Below, one piece after another: positions 34,537 to 44,736 of a DNA stretch of 64,000 bases (its first letter is position 1; the number at the start of each line of letters is the position of its first letter). A model generated the notes under the pieces. It saw nothing but the letters and a program-made list of their open reading frames with translations. It was not told the origin of the DNA and made no database searches. The translations under genes and the position numbers were made by a program. Source of the DNA: Agaricus subrufescens (taxonomy: Eukaryota; Basidiomycota; Agaricomycetes; Agaricales; Agaricaceae). Location of the stretch: assembly GCA_029945375.1 (NCBI GenBank), contig CM057058.1, forward strand, positions 3,348,001 through 3,412,000, read 5' to 3'.

Positions 34537-36318
34537 ATGAGTAAAAGACCTCCCAATGATCTCGAAAGTCGGCTTCACAAGGCCATCATTTCCACTCCAG
34601 ACAAGGTGCGGGATGGCCTTTCACCGACGATTTTCCAAAACTGATAGTGGTCCATAAGGAAATGACGAGCAAGGATACTGAAACTATCATCCCGGATCCA
34701 AACGCCCGGGAAAGGGCACTCAACTTTCTCCTCGGAGTGGGACTCCTCAAAACACTAATCGACTCAAACCGCAGAGTATCGTTTAGGGCTGTCACAAAGG
34801 GCGAATTAGTCGTGTATGTCAGTTTCATTTTTTCCTTTTTTTTTTCCCTTCGTCGGGTCCTAAGCGTTGTTTCGAACCATCGGGTTGATTCGGCCACCAC
34901 TATAGAACCAAGGATTTGAATGGAGAAGAAAATCTCGTGTTCAGTCATATTAAAGCTGCTGGCAATGAAGGTAAGCGTATCGTAAAAAAAAAATAGGTTT
35001 CCATGATGTCATCCGTAACCGGTTCCCGGTTCTCCCTTAGGGATATGGACGAAGCATCTCAAGACAAAGACAAACCTCCATCAAACTATTATAGATCGGT
35101 CCCTCAAGACCTTGACGCAAAAGCGCCTTGTGAAACGTGTCCCTTCCGTCCAGGTATACGCCACGTTTTATATACAATCGGGTTATCAGTTGATCCCCGT
35201 CGTTTGGTACAGCATCCAACTCGAAAAATATATATGCTCGAGGGCCTAGAACCTTCCATCTCCTTGACCGGTGGCCCGTGGTATACAGACAACGAATTAG
35301 ACACGGAATTCATCCAACATTTGACTGAGGTCTGTTATAAGTTTGTTCGTGACACGGTCAGTCGATGCATTACTTTAATTTCGCTTTTATATCTTACGTT
35401 TCTATCATAGACCTTTCCGAAGCGCAAAGAAGGTGGGAAGGAGGGAGCGTTGTACGCGATATCCAATCCGCCGAGATACCCAACTGCACATGATATCCGA
35501 TCCTCGTTAAAGAAAGCAAAGCTGACAGAAACGGAGCTGTCTGTCGAGCATGTAGAAATGCTTCTCAATGTTCTCATTCTGGACGGTAAAATCGAAAAAG
35601 TGAGTTTGTTTTTGCACATAAATTGAAGTTCTTTCTGAGTTGTTATTGCTCCAAGTTGCCCGCATTCGGCACTTCCGTGTGGGACTCCATGGCTACTGAT
35701 GAGCCTATATCCGATTCTGACAGGGAACAGAAACAGAGAAAGAAACGCAAATACAAGTCCGTAGAAGAGAACCCCCGCAACCAAAAAAGGAAGAAACGAA
35801 AAGAATCGGAATCGGAAGAAAGTTCATCATCTGAGGATGAGTCAGAAGCGAGAAAGCGAAGGAAACGGAGAAAGGATGAAACCGAAACAGAGTCCGACCT
35901 GGATAACACAACAGCGAAACGGAGGAAGAAAAAGAAAAAGAGGATTGAGATGCAATCAGATTCTTCGGGTGACTCGAGTGATGAAGAACCCAGAAAGAAA
36001 AAGAGGAAAAAGTTTGAGGTCTTAAGCTCTTCAGACGCGTCCTCCTCAGAGGATGAGGGGATTTCCCGACGCAGACGGAAGTCCCTGAAAAGATCGCCTT
36101 CACCGGTCCAATCGAGGTTCGGAGACGAGACCGATGGGAGCGTGTATCGGGCTATCAAACAGGAACACTCATCTCTCGGCTGGTCGGAGGCTCCCTGTAC
36201 TCTTTGCCCGTCTTTCGACTTCTGCAAAAATGGCGGTCCGGTCAATCCGAAAGATTGCGTATACTACGGGGAATGGCTCGTGGCGGCTTCCCTCAACACG
36301 ATCGAAGATCAGGCGTAG
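34537..36318 (+). CDS. RPC34: RNA polymerase III subunit RPC6 (Rpc34)
   Basis: Seven or so exons. The start is MSKRPPNDLESRLHKAIIST. Winged helices cover EMTSKDTETIIPDPNARERALNFLL, GIWTKHLKTKTNLHQTIIDRSLK and VQHPTRKIYMLEGLEPS. Then come ELSVEHVEMLLNVLILDGKIEKLPAFG and the C-terminal Fe-S-type Cys box APCTLCPSFDFCKNGGPVNPKDCVYYGEW. Known role: part of the Pol III-specific trimer that opens promoters with TFIIIB. Odd: a Lys/Arg/Glu/Ser-rich, low-complexity stretch of about 135 residues (nt about 35700-36110) lies between the winged helices and the Cys box. It is convergent with the PPTase gene, 43 bp apart. Confidence 0.9.
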
Positions 36319-36361
36319 ATATCTTTCAATGAATCACTGTAACCACACTTCTGGATTTGAT

Positions 36362-37413
36362 TCATTGCACCCTGAGCTGCTGTATCACATTCTCAACGAA
36401 CGAGACTGCGTCGTACCGCCTCAGCCATCCATGGGTGTCGCTTTCATGGACGACTTCGGTCCGGTCGTTTCCCAGAAACTCAGCCACAACACCCTCATAT
36501 GTGTCTTCGTTATCCTTTAATACGAACATTTTGAAGCTCCAACCCACCGGCGTCTCGCCATCCACGCGAATGACTCTGTCTCGTGTGTCAAATTCCACAC
36601 GTTTGAAGTCGAAGCCGAGGCCGATTCCCAGGGCTTTGGTGTAGGCCTCTTTCATGGTCCACATCCAGAAAAATGTTTGTAGCTCCTCTTCGGTAGACGA
36701 TCCGGAAAATATCAACCGATGCTCATGAGGGGTTAACTAGACGGGGTAGGTGTTGTAAGTAGATAAATGAGCAGTTCTTCTGAGCAATTCGGATTCGCAC
36801 CTGATCGCCTACTGTGTGAACGAAGGATGGCAATGATTCCTTGCCTGGTATGTGTAGCTTCATGACATCGATGCCGACACTACGGGCGGGAGGGTTCTGG
36901 GTTCTTGACGAAAAGGCCAGTGCGATTAAGGAATTGTCGTGTGTAATATTGAAGCCCAAGGGAGGGTCTAACTCGGGGGACACCTGTTTTGGGGGTTTAA
37001 TTCAGTTGACGTTGTATTTTCCTAGCCACGAACGATGTAAGGTTTCCCAGTCTCTGTCGTGGAGAAGCGCATGACTCTTGAATCAACACCTAATTCGTGT
37101 AACATAAGGCGTCGTAAGAGATGGCCGATCAGTGTCCCTAATTGTTTAGAAGATGAATTTGGCTAGGATCTGTCCGAGCGAAAGGCTTAGCGAGATAGAG
37201 ATCTTACGACATGCATCTTCACGTCGATAAAACCTCCGAACGCGCGCTGCGGCGTCTGGATCGAGGGTGTCGATGACTTGAAGCGCACGCTGATATAACT
37301 GGGCTGACGTTGACATGGGGGTCTAGATGCCATTGAAAAAAGGGGGGACCCACGTCTTCTGTAAATAGTGTGGGATCGTAAAAGACGGCCCATACTTGCA
37401 CGGGGGGCTCCAT
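36362..37413 (-). CDS. 4'-phosphopantetheinyl transferase (Sfp/NPGA type)
   Basis: Four exons. The start is MEPPVQVWAVFYDPTLFTED, then LYQRALQVIDTLDPDAAARVRRFYRRED, LIGHLLRRLMLHELGVDS and TETGKPYI. The catalytic block is FNITHDNSLIALAF with VGIDVM (Mg-binding Asp), and WTMKEAYTKALGIGLGFDF carries the conserved W-x-x-K-E-A-x-x-K. Known role: loads phosphopantetheine onto carrier domains of fatty acid synthase, polyketide/nonribosomal synthetases or Lys2. Length and motifs match the Sfp class, not the short AcpS class. Which carriers it serves cannot be told. Confidence 0.9.
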
Positions 37414-37525
37414 GGGGGAGGGTGTATCGAAGAGGAGAAGCTGACGGGGGGTTGCCGCTGCACGCTTAATTGCTCTCTGACGTTATCTTATCTCTCCGGC
37501 TATTGTCCACATCCACTCTGGCGCA

Positions 37526-38916
37526 ATGCCAGAAGACGGTCCTCCTCTCTTCGTATCCCTGGGCTTGTTCATCATCGATGAATTCGAGTTCCGCGACGAG
37601 AAGGGTGAACCCACCGGGAAACTCCAAGAATCAGAGGCGAGGGACCACTCTTCTTATTAATTCATTCATACAACTGAACCTGAGTTTTTTTACCTTAAGA
37701 TTGGCGGAGGAGGTACGTATGCGGTCATTGGAGCACGAATATGGTTCGTGTTTCCTCTACGTCATCCTCGTTCATGTAGAGTCGACCGGGAGATAGGTTA
37801 CCTCCTGGAAGGATCGGCATGATCGTGGATAGCGGACATGACTTTCCAAAGGAAATCAAAGAGAAACTGCTTGGTTATGGAGAAGACATGTGGTTGTTTA
37901 GAAATCAGCCGGGCTGTCCGACAACTCGAGCACTAAATTCGTATCACGGTGACCACAGAAAGTACGAGAGAAGTCTGGAAGATGCATGAAAGGGATCTGA
38001 CAGATGTTCTCATGCAGTTTCAAGTATCTAACGGATCGAATACGCATAACTCCCCGGGATATCGGAGGCACGAGACTAGGCCACCCTCGTTGTATTCACT
38101 TCATTTGCTCTCCAGCTCGTGCCAAACAGATCTTATCTGAAATTCGACAAGTCCCAGAATGGTCTCCCACTGTGATATATGAGCCCATTCCTGTGGGTCG
38201 GCCGTCCAGTTGCCGCAGCATATCTCATTGAATCTTATAGGATAGCTGCACTCCAGAAGCTTTACCTACCTTAAAGGAGGTTTTAGCCGGTGTGTATATA
38301 CTGAGGTGGGGTGGTTTCTCTGTCGTGTAGAACTCTACCCATAAATTCCAGCCCGAACGCCGAGGAAGCATCAAGCCTACTTTCTTTGCCCCATCCCCCC
38401 ACAAAATCAACCATCGAGATAGCAGCACAAACTTTTTTAGAATTCGGTATTGCTGAGGGGCAAGGATGGGTCGTTATTCGTAGCGGTCAGCTCGGCGCCT
38501 ATGTGAAGTCCCGAGGAAGAGAAGGGGCCTGGATTGACGCTTTCTGGACCGAAGACGAAGAGGATGCTCGGCACGTAATTGATGTTACAGGTATGCCATA
38601 TCCGTTGCCCGTGTGGGTAGAAAAAACCAATATTAGACTAGGTGCAGGTAATAGCTTCCTTGGTGGTTTAGCAGCTGGTCTCTCCTTGTCTGAAGGTGAC
38701 GTGTACGAAGGTGAGATGGTTGAGCCGAGGAAACGGCGAAAACTGAAGGGGTTTCCGACAGCTACCCTCTTCGCATCCGTATCGGCCTCCTTCGCAATCG
38801 AGCAAGGGGGATTGCCAGTCCTGACACCTAATCCTCAAGATCCTCGCACGCCAAATTGGAATGGTGATTCGCCAATGAGAAGGCTGCAGAAGCTTCGCGA
38901 AAGACTGCGAAATTGA
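37526..38916 (+). CDS. MAK32: Mak32-like PfkB carbohydrate kinase family protein
   Basis: Six or so exons. The start is MPEDGPPLFVSLGLFIIDEFEF. Then IGGGGTYAVIGARIWLPPGRIGMIVDSG, TTRALNSYHGDHRNFKYLTDRIRITP, FICSPARAKQILSEIRQVPEW, PNAEEASSLLSLP, GWVVIRSGQLGAYVKSRG and the ATP-site motif RLGAGNSFLGGLAAGLSL (GAGN/DxFxGG, with N for the usual catalytic Asp). The end is RRLQKLRERLRN. Yeast Mak32 is needed for L-A virus-dependent killer maintenance, with no known substrate; here the same kinase-like fold is predicted. The N in place of the catalytic Asp suggests altered or no kinase activity. Confidence 0.8.
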
Positions 38917-38966
38917 AATAAATAAGTATACGCGTACAAATGATACTACACGACGAGGAAAGGAGG

Positions 38967-39607
38967 TTATTGTTGAGTAGATTGAAACTTGGCGCGACTC
39001 GCAGCGAACAATTTCTCCTGCTCGGCAAGTAGTTCTTCCTCTGTCAAGCCAGATTGTTCAAACTTAGAGACTTTCTTTTCGCGGTCCTGCAAAGAAGATG
39101 AGTATATACCAACGTGAGCTGATAGAGTACCGACTTTTTGCTGCTGTTTGTGATCCTTCAGTACATCTTCTACCTCGGTTGTGAAGGTGTCGAAGCCGAG
39201 GCGCTGAAAGACACTATTGAGCAGGAAGACCATAAGATTGGCGAAGTACGCACCTTGAGAGCGCTGATGATATGCTCCGGTGCTATCGTTTTCTTGGATT
39301 CCTGTTCGCAAATCTCGTTTGCCTCTGATGAGATTAAGTGTATGAATTCTTGTGGTCACAAGTCAGGGAAGGGCCTTGACAAAAAAAGCAGGTATGCTTC
39401 ACCTACACAACACTCTATGACGAGGTCCCTAGTTTCCTTCGCGCATACGATGTCGCTGGGCAGCAGTTCTGGAGATAGACAGGTGAGGAGAGAAAGAAGA
39501 GAAAAGACGAGAAAGACGAGACCTGCAATCATCTTCGAGACTGTAGCTTTCGGGAGAGAAAGGTCATCGTCCCCTGGGGCGCCTGCGTGGCCCTCGCGGT
39601 CTGACAT
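38967..39607 (-). CDS. NCB2: NC2-beta (Dr1) histone-fold transcription cofactor
   Basis: Five exons. The start is [28 protein letters not shown]. The histone fold continues with [54 protein letters not shown] and [23 protein letters not shown], followed by the acidic/basic helix [27 protein letters not shown]. Known role: binds NC2-alpha and TBP and blocks TFIIA/TFIIB entry on promoters. It is divergent from SmF, 81 bp between start codons. All introns are GT-AG. Confidence 0.92.
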
Positions 39608-39688
39608 TGTGGCGGGACTCGAGAAAGACGGGGAGGACAGCCATCAGCGCGGCCAAAACTCCGCACGTGCTCTTTGGTCCAACCACCC
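39608..39688. promoter_or_regulatory. 81-bp bidirectional promoter, NC2-beta / SmF
   Basis: Contains CACGTG at 39664-39669. No TATA box. Its length is almost the same as three other divergent gaps in this window. Confidence 0.5.
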
Positions 39689-40142
39689 ATGTCTGTAAGT
39701 CCTTTCCCCGTCGTCCCCGTCCCAGCGCCATTCACAGTCCCCAGCAAGTCAACCCAGTCAACCCAAAGCCGTTTCTGCAAGAGCTCACCGGAAAGCCCGT
39801 CTTCGTGCGCCTAAAATGGGGCCTTGAATACAAAGGCTTTCTGGTCAGCACAGATGGCTATATGAACCTCCAGGTCAGATCCAGTTCACCCTTCCACCCG
39901 CCCACGCGATTGAGATAGTTTAGCTTGCGAACACGGAAGAATTCCAGGATGGCAAGTCGAACGGCGCACTGGGAGAGGTTTTCATCCGGTGAGTGGCGCG
40001 TATCTGCGCGATCTCGTGCACAAAACTCATCCAACGTTTCCAGCTGCAATAATGTTCTATATATTATAAGTTGCCCTCCATCTCGCTCGTGCTGCTCCAT
40101 CTGACATTACCGCGACTATACAGGGAGGCTGCTCAAGAGTGA
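39689..40142 (+). CDS. SMX3: Small nuclear ribonucleoprotein SmF
   Basis: Five exons: 39689-39694, 39745-39873, 39924-39988, 40044-40065 and 40122-40142. The protein is [45 protein letters not shown] (Sm1), [11 protein letters not shown] and GEVFIRCNNVLYIREAAQE (Sm2), about 80 aa, a textbook SmF. Known role: member of the heptameric Sm ring around spliceosomal snRNAs. Odd: the last intron has no GT-AG solution. Reading it as AT-AC (40066-40121) restores the universal end LYIREA. The first coding exon is only ATGTCT. Confidence 0.92.
40066..40121 (+). other. Probable AT-AC intron in SmF
   Basis: 56 nt, starting ATAAGTTGCC and ending CGACTATAC, with a CTGAC branch-like motif 17 nt before the end. 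There is no GT at the exon end. The exon 5' of it ends in ATT (Ile) and the next begins AGG GAG GCT, giving YIREA as in SmF of other species. The donor ATAAGT resembles U2-type AT-AC introns, not the U12 ATATCCTT. Confidence 0.75.
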
Positions 40143-40272
40143 TTGATACCTTACCGTTGGAAGGGTTAGTCTACGATTTGCACTGTAATGCCTGTAGCAA
40201 AAGTTCCCACGCTCATCCGATGAGTCAAAATTTGTCGGAAAAAAAAACACAGCATATCTCTCACCAACCACC

Positions 40273-40942
40273 ATGGCAAAGTCAACTCGATCCAAAGTCA
40301 AGCGGTCTTTCCGCTCCAAAAAACGCGAATCCGGCGTATATGCAGCCACAGAGGCCGCCCGCCTACAGCGTCTCAACAACAAACTTCAACAAACGATAAA
40401 AGGCGACCAGGGAGAAGAGGCGGATGTTGATCCAATGGATGCTGCCACAGATAACCCAGGTTTGTCTTGGTTTATGCACCTTGGTATGCTTGACTCCAGT
40501 GATATCACTCTGGATAGTCTCTCCAACCTTCCATCCCATTCTTCCCGTATCTGGGAAGGTGCTACTCTCCTCGACTCCCTTTTTCCTCAGGACGGCCTCC
40601 TGATCCATAGTTCCCGTTCGCAATCAAACTCTAATCATTAATGACTTGCCCGTCAACAGCTCTCGAACCACCTCCTGTTGAAGGCACTGCAAACGATCCA
40701 GGTTCGAGCGCATCTTGTAATCCACCAAGTATCGTAAGAAATTCATAATCTGTCTAGATTCCATGCAGGTTGATGCAGATTCGCAATCGAAACGTGTATC
40801 AACACATGGACCTCGTGGCTCAAGGAGAGAAGAGTGGAGGAAGTCAAAGGGTATGGCTCCCCGGCCTGCCTCTCGCGGGATGAACCGACAGGGGATTGTA
40901 GCAGGTCGGCGGAAAGCAGGTCGCTCGAAGAGGAGAAGATAA
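40273..40942 (+). CDS. LLPH/DUF2423-like small basic nucleolar protein
   Basis: Three exons. The start is MAKSTRSKVKRSFRSKKRES, then GVYAATEAARLQRLNNKLQQ, a family hallmark of DUF2423 (LLP homologue, yeast YBL028C). The second exon gives ALEPPPVEGTANDPG. The third is very basic: RREEWRKSKGMAPRPASRGMNRQ and GRRKAGRSKRRR at the end. Known for the family: nucleolar pre-60S association. The gene starts 130 bp after the SmF stop on the same strand. Confidence 0.85.
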
Positions 40943-42227
40943 GAGAATAGATATACCCCCGCATGTTATGTATCCTTTCATCACCTCAGTTATCTACATC
41001 TGAATGTTGTATGTTTGACCACAGAGTCACTCGGTTTGCTTCTCTGAAAGGATTTTTAAGTTTGTATCCTAGCTCGCTGTAATCGGGCTACCCTAGTCGG
41101 CCAAATAACCGTTACACCAAAAGGGACATAACAGAAAATCTTAGATATTCTGCCACCGACTAATATATATGCTGTAAGCTCAGGCTTACACTCGCATGTA
41201 TGAATAATTCGCCACTCGTGGCTGAAAATGTGGCCGGAATGAAAGCTAGCTATTTATAGATATAAGAACATTGAGATGGTCTTGAGATGGTTGATACTTT
41301 ATCTCGCTCCCTCAGCTTGGACTCAATGCTCAAGCGCTCATATAAGACGCCCATGCTAGATCCCCTTACCCCAGGCGTTAGGTTGGGTAAAAAACTAGTC
41401 CCCTTCTGTTAGATATTCCTGCTCCAATGGCTTCCTTCATCCATGATTACTCGGCTTCCAAGGAGTGTCGTGTACATCCATGGGCGGCCGCATAATCTAT
41501 GAATCGGCTTGGTATTAATTAAACATCTGAATGGACTAACGAACGAAACTTTTTGGGCTGGCACATGGGTGAATGTTAGTGCGAAAAACGTTAATGACCC
41601 CGATCAGTAACTACTTAGGTCATAGTTACTTCCTTTTCGTTAACGATGAAACTCCTAGGTCATACTCAATTGCAGTTACCGAGAAAATCGGTAAATTGCT
41701 TACGGCCGTTCTTTTCATGGGTTGTGGGAGTCGCAGGGATGGAAGCAGCTACAGCCCGAACAAGAGTGTACTCTTTGACATTATGGTATTGCTGTGCCAT
41801 TCTTTAAGTCTTTCGGGACCAGCTATAGTGCAGCTCACATCAAAGCGAACAAATTCACGGGGACGATCCGCAGCCCAGAGATTGAGAACAAAAACCCTTG
41901 GCTCACGCTTCCATTTTAGCTACACGAATTCTGATTGGTTTCGATAATGTTAATTTCCCCTTGTTTAAATCTCGATACAGACAAACGAAATGTTACTAAA
42001 GTCCCTTTATTATTTTTATACAAATTTAGCCTACTGACTGGGTCACACCTTCTAGACGCAGGTTACACGATGTCTTTTTCGGAAACCTCTTTCGTTTCTT
42101 TCACGGCCATCGAGTCTTGATCGGGGTCTGAAGATATACTGGCACCACTCTTTGAGCACGGAGATGAATAATTAGGTGACCTATAGAGTGTGAGCGATTG
42201 AGCTTATCAATAAAATTCAAAAGGACC
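40943..42227. other. 1.3-kb intergenic region
   Basis: AT-rich, with no supported gene. Short frames at 41573-41947 and 41935-42120 show no family pattern. A doubled 'gagatggt' near 41273 and 41285 is the only local repeat I noticed. Confidence 0.4.
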
Positions 42228-43959
42228 CTACGGGAACTCGGCCATCGTGATGTGTTCGGTTGTAACGTGAACTTCTGGGCGCGTGGAACTCAATGCTTTC
42301 TCCCTTCTTGACCAATACCGGGGGCCGGTACTTTGCCTAGAGCCCTTTATCGCGGCAACGCTGGCCATATCATGGACATATGGTTCTGTCCTGCTGAACT
42401 CCATCAGACGAATCACTGCACGACAAGCTGCGATTGAACTAGTGGGTGAAACTTGTTCAGTCTAGTGATCTAGAGCAGAAATGGATTACAAACGCACGTA
42501 ATCATTGCGGCAGGAACCTGCAATTTTTAGAATATAAGAATCAGTCAGTTCTATTCCGATTGAAGCGAAGGAAAAGCTCACTGTGGCAATCCTAATGCAG
42601 ATGAATAAGTCACAGGAAATGTCAATCATGAAAATAAGACGCACACGTTCATGGGCGCTGAAGATGTCGTCAGTTCCATCAATATTGATCTTGCGAAGGG
42701 GGAAACTGATAGGAGACCCACTGTTTAGATTAAGGATATTCAAGACCTAATTCAGATAAGCCTTCCCGTGGATCGATTTCAATGCATCAGAGCTTACCGC
42801 TGGAATGCAATTCATAGAAAAGGAGATCAGAAAGTATACCAGCCCATCGTGGAAAAGAAGTTTCCAAAGGTCTGTTCTGGCAGTATGTCGATCTAACAAG
42901 GCGACAGCACTGAACGTGAGGATGATGAAATCAAAAGCCATTGCTAAACAGGGTTGCATTTTCAGTAGAGTCAAGTTATGAGCTCCTGATATGGGTGAAA
43001 ACTTACTGAAAAAGAAGGTGGTATTAAGGAGACGGGGGCTCGTTTGGATGACGCGGCATATGCCCAGCTCGTGATCCCATTCGGCGACCACGATGAACAT
43101 TGTTCGGTATAGAAGGCCCCAATGTGCCAAACAGAGGACGGTAAGCACTCCTACAACAATCTTCTTACGATTCCATAGGGCAATACTTTTTGTGTGGCGT
43201 TAGTCAATTAATTGAATAAAGTTAATTAGTGAGTGCACGATTACTCACGTCCTCAGCATTAGCGAAGTCGAAGCACACAAGATAGTCATATTGCCTGCCC
43301 ACTGAGCAACGGTGATTGAGTTTAAATTACAAAAGAGCATCCAATTAACTTACTGAGTTGAAAGTGTAGAGGGCCTGGGGGGCCGTTATCGATTAGTGAG
43401 ATGGCTACTAAATGCGAGATGTCGTACGTACTCGACAGTTAATCTATACATTTATCAAAATAGGTGACGTTTATCAAGAGAAAGATTAACAACGTACCTC
43501 AGTAGTGACCGTTAAAGATATTATACTAGTGGGCGATTGGAAGATCAGAGACTAGATTAATAGAAAATTGGTCACGGACTCACAGTCCAGTGAATGAAAG
43601 GAGCATGCAGTAGCGACAGAAGAAAAAGAATACTAATAAAGGGTTAGTGCAAAGAACCATGAAGGTAACCGGGACAACAAACTCTAGATTCGACGCTCAG
43701 CGTTCATGGAGCGAACACAGGGTAGGTGCGAGGTGAACTCACCAAAGGCCAGCGAAAGGCACGGCGCCTAGTGAGAAACGACCATTCGAAGTCAAAGTGA
43801 AGAGTAAGTTCCCATAGATAAACACCCAAGAGCGCAAAAAGTAATTTCTCAAAAACGGCTACCCAAGGAGACAAGTTGACTGCTTTGAACTCGGAGTCGT
43901 TGCGGCGAAAGCCTACCTCCGTCCCTTGCGATTTCTTTTGGATCCGACCAATTCACCAT
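42228..43959 (-). CDS. Multi-pass membrane protein of an Agaricomycete family, function unknown
   Basis: Many short exons. The start is MVNWSDPKEIARDG, then A-VFEKLLFALLGVYLWELTLHFDFEWSF and RRRAFRWPL, CRYCMLFAFTGL and SLTVTT. The later blocks are VLTVLCLAHWGLLYRTMFIVVAEWD, FDFIILTFSAVALLDRHTARTDLWKLLFHDGLVYFLISFSMNCIPA, VLNILNLNT-PMNVIATVPAA and VIRLMEFSRTEPYVHDMASV. The pattern of LWEL, DFEW, HWGLLYRTMF, RTDLWKLLFQ/HDGLVYF and NVIATVPAA marks a known but uncharacterised basidiomycete family of about seven membrane spans. No catalytic motif. The C-terminal 40 residues and some exon joins (43300-43800) are approximate. Confidence 0.78.
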
Positions 43960-44736
43960 CGTGGGTATATGTGGGACAACACCGTACAATGGGTGGGGGG
44001 GGGTATTGGGGTATAACTTCGGGGTCTTCAGCGGGGACAAAAGAAAATGGATTCATCCAAAGTCTCATTTTTAAAGCCTCCTAGCGCCTAGGTGGAGAAC
44101 CGCAAAACAAAGTTTATGATGCACCAATCCAAGAATTTAGCTCCTTCTAGATGTTCGATTGTGATCTTGACAACTCCGGTCTAAAGGTGTTCATGGTATA
44201 TAGAGGGCGTCGGCCTATATGTTCGGATTTGGATCGCATACCGTTGCCCTTGACATTGATTGATGATTCTAAGTGGGAAAATGTTCGCCACATGCGTGAC
44301 AAACGGGGTATTCATGATGAATATTACCGTCAATGAAGGGAAGTAGCCAATGGCGTTGTTCCCTTACCCTAGCTTCGACAAAAGGGAAGTGAACTCAAAT
44401 TAAAATTCTATAATTCATCTCAAAGATAAATTTTTGAATGAACGAACAAGAACATACTGAAAAAGGTAAGAGAGATTAGTTACAATGGGAAGATGAAGTA
44501 CACGAGTGCACTAGTTGCCGCCCAGAAAGAAGATGTACGCTGTCATACAGACTAGTCGGTATTGTTTTTATTGGCAATGCCAAAGATTCATGGTTTTTGG
44601 GCACTAGAAGAGATTCATATCGCATAGTCAAAGATTATTGTTTTTTTTTGGGTCATGTGCCAGCGAATAAAGCTTATTAGTATACGTTATCGACAATTGA
44701 CACAAGTACATGCAATCCGAGGATGCGAAAACTGCA
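43960..44736. other. Intergenic region
   Basis: A 61-codon plus-strand frame at 44151-44336 has protein-like composition (VYRGRRPICSDLDRIPLPLT) but no family or exons around it. A G9 run at 43994-44002 and T10 at 44640-44649 are the only tracts seen. Confidence 0.35.

Noticed and set aside
44151..44336. Small plus-strand frame as a gene or gene relic
   Set aside because: 61 codons, no exon context, no family; kept only as a note in the intergenic entry.
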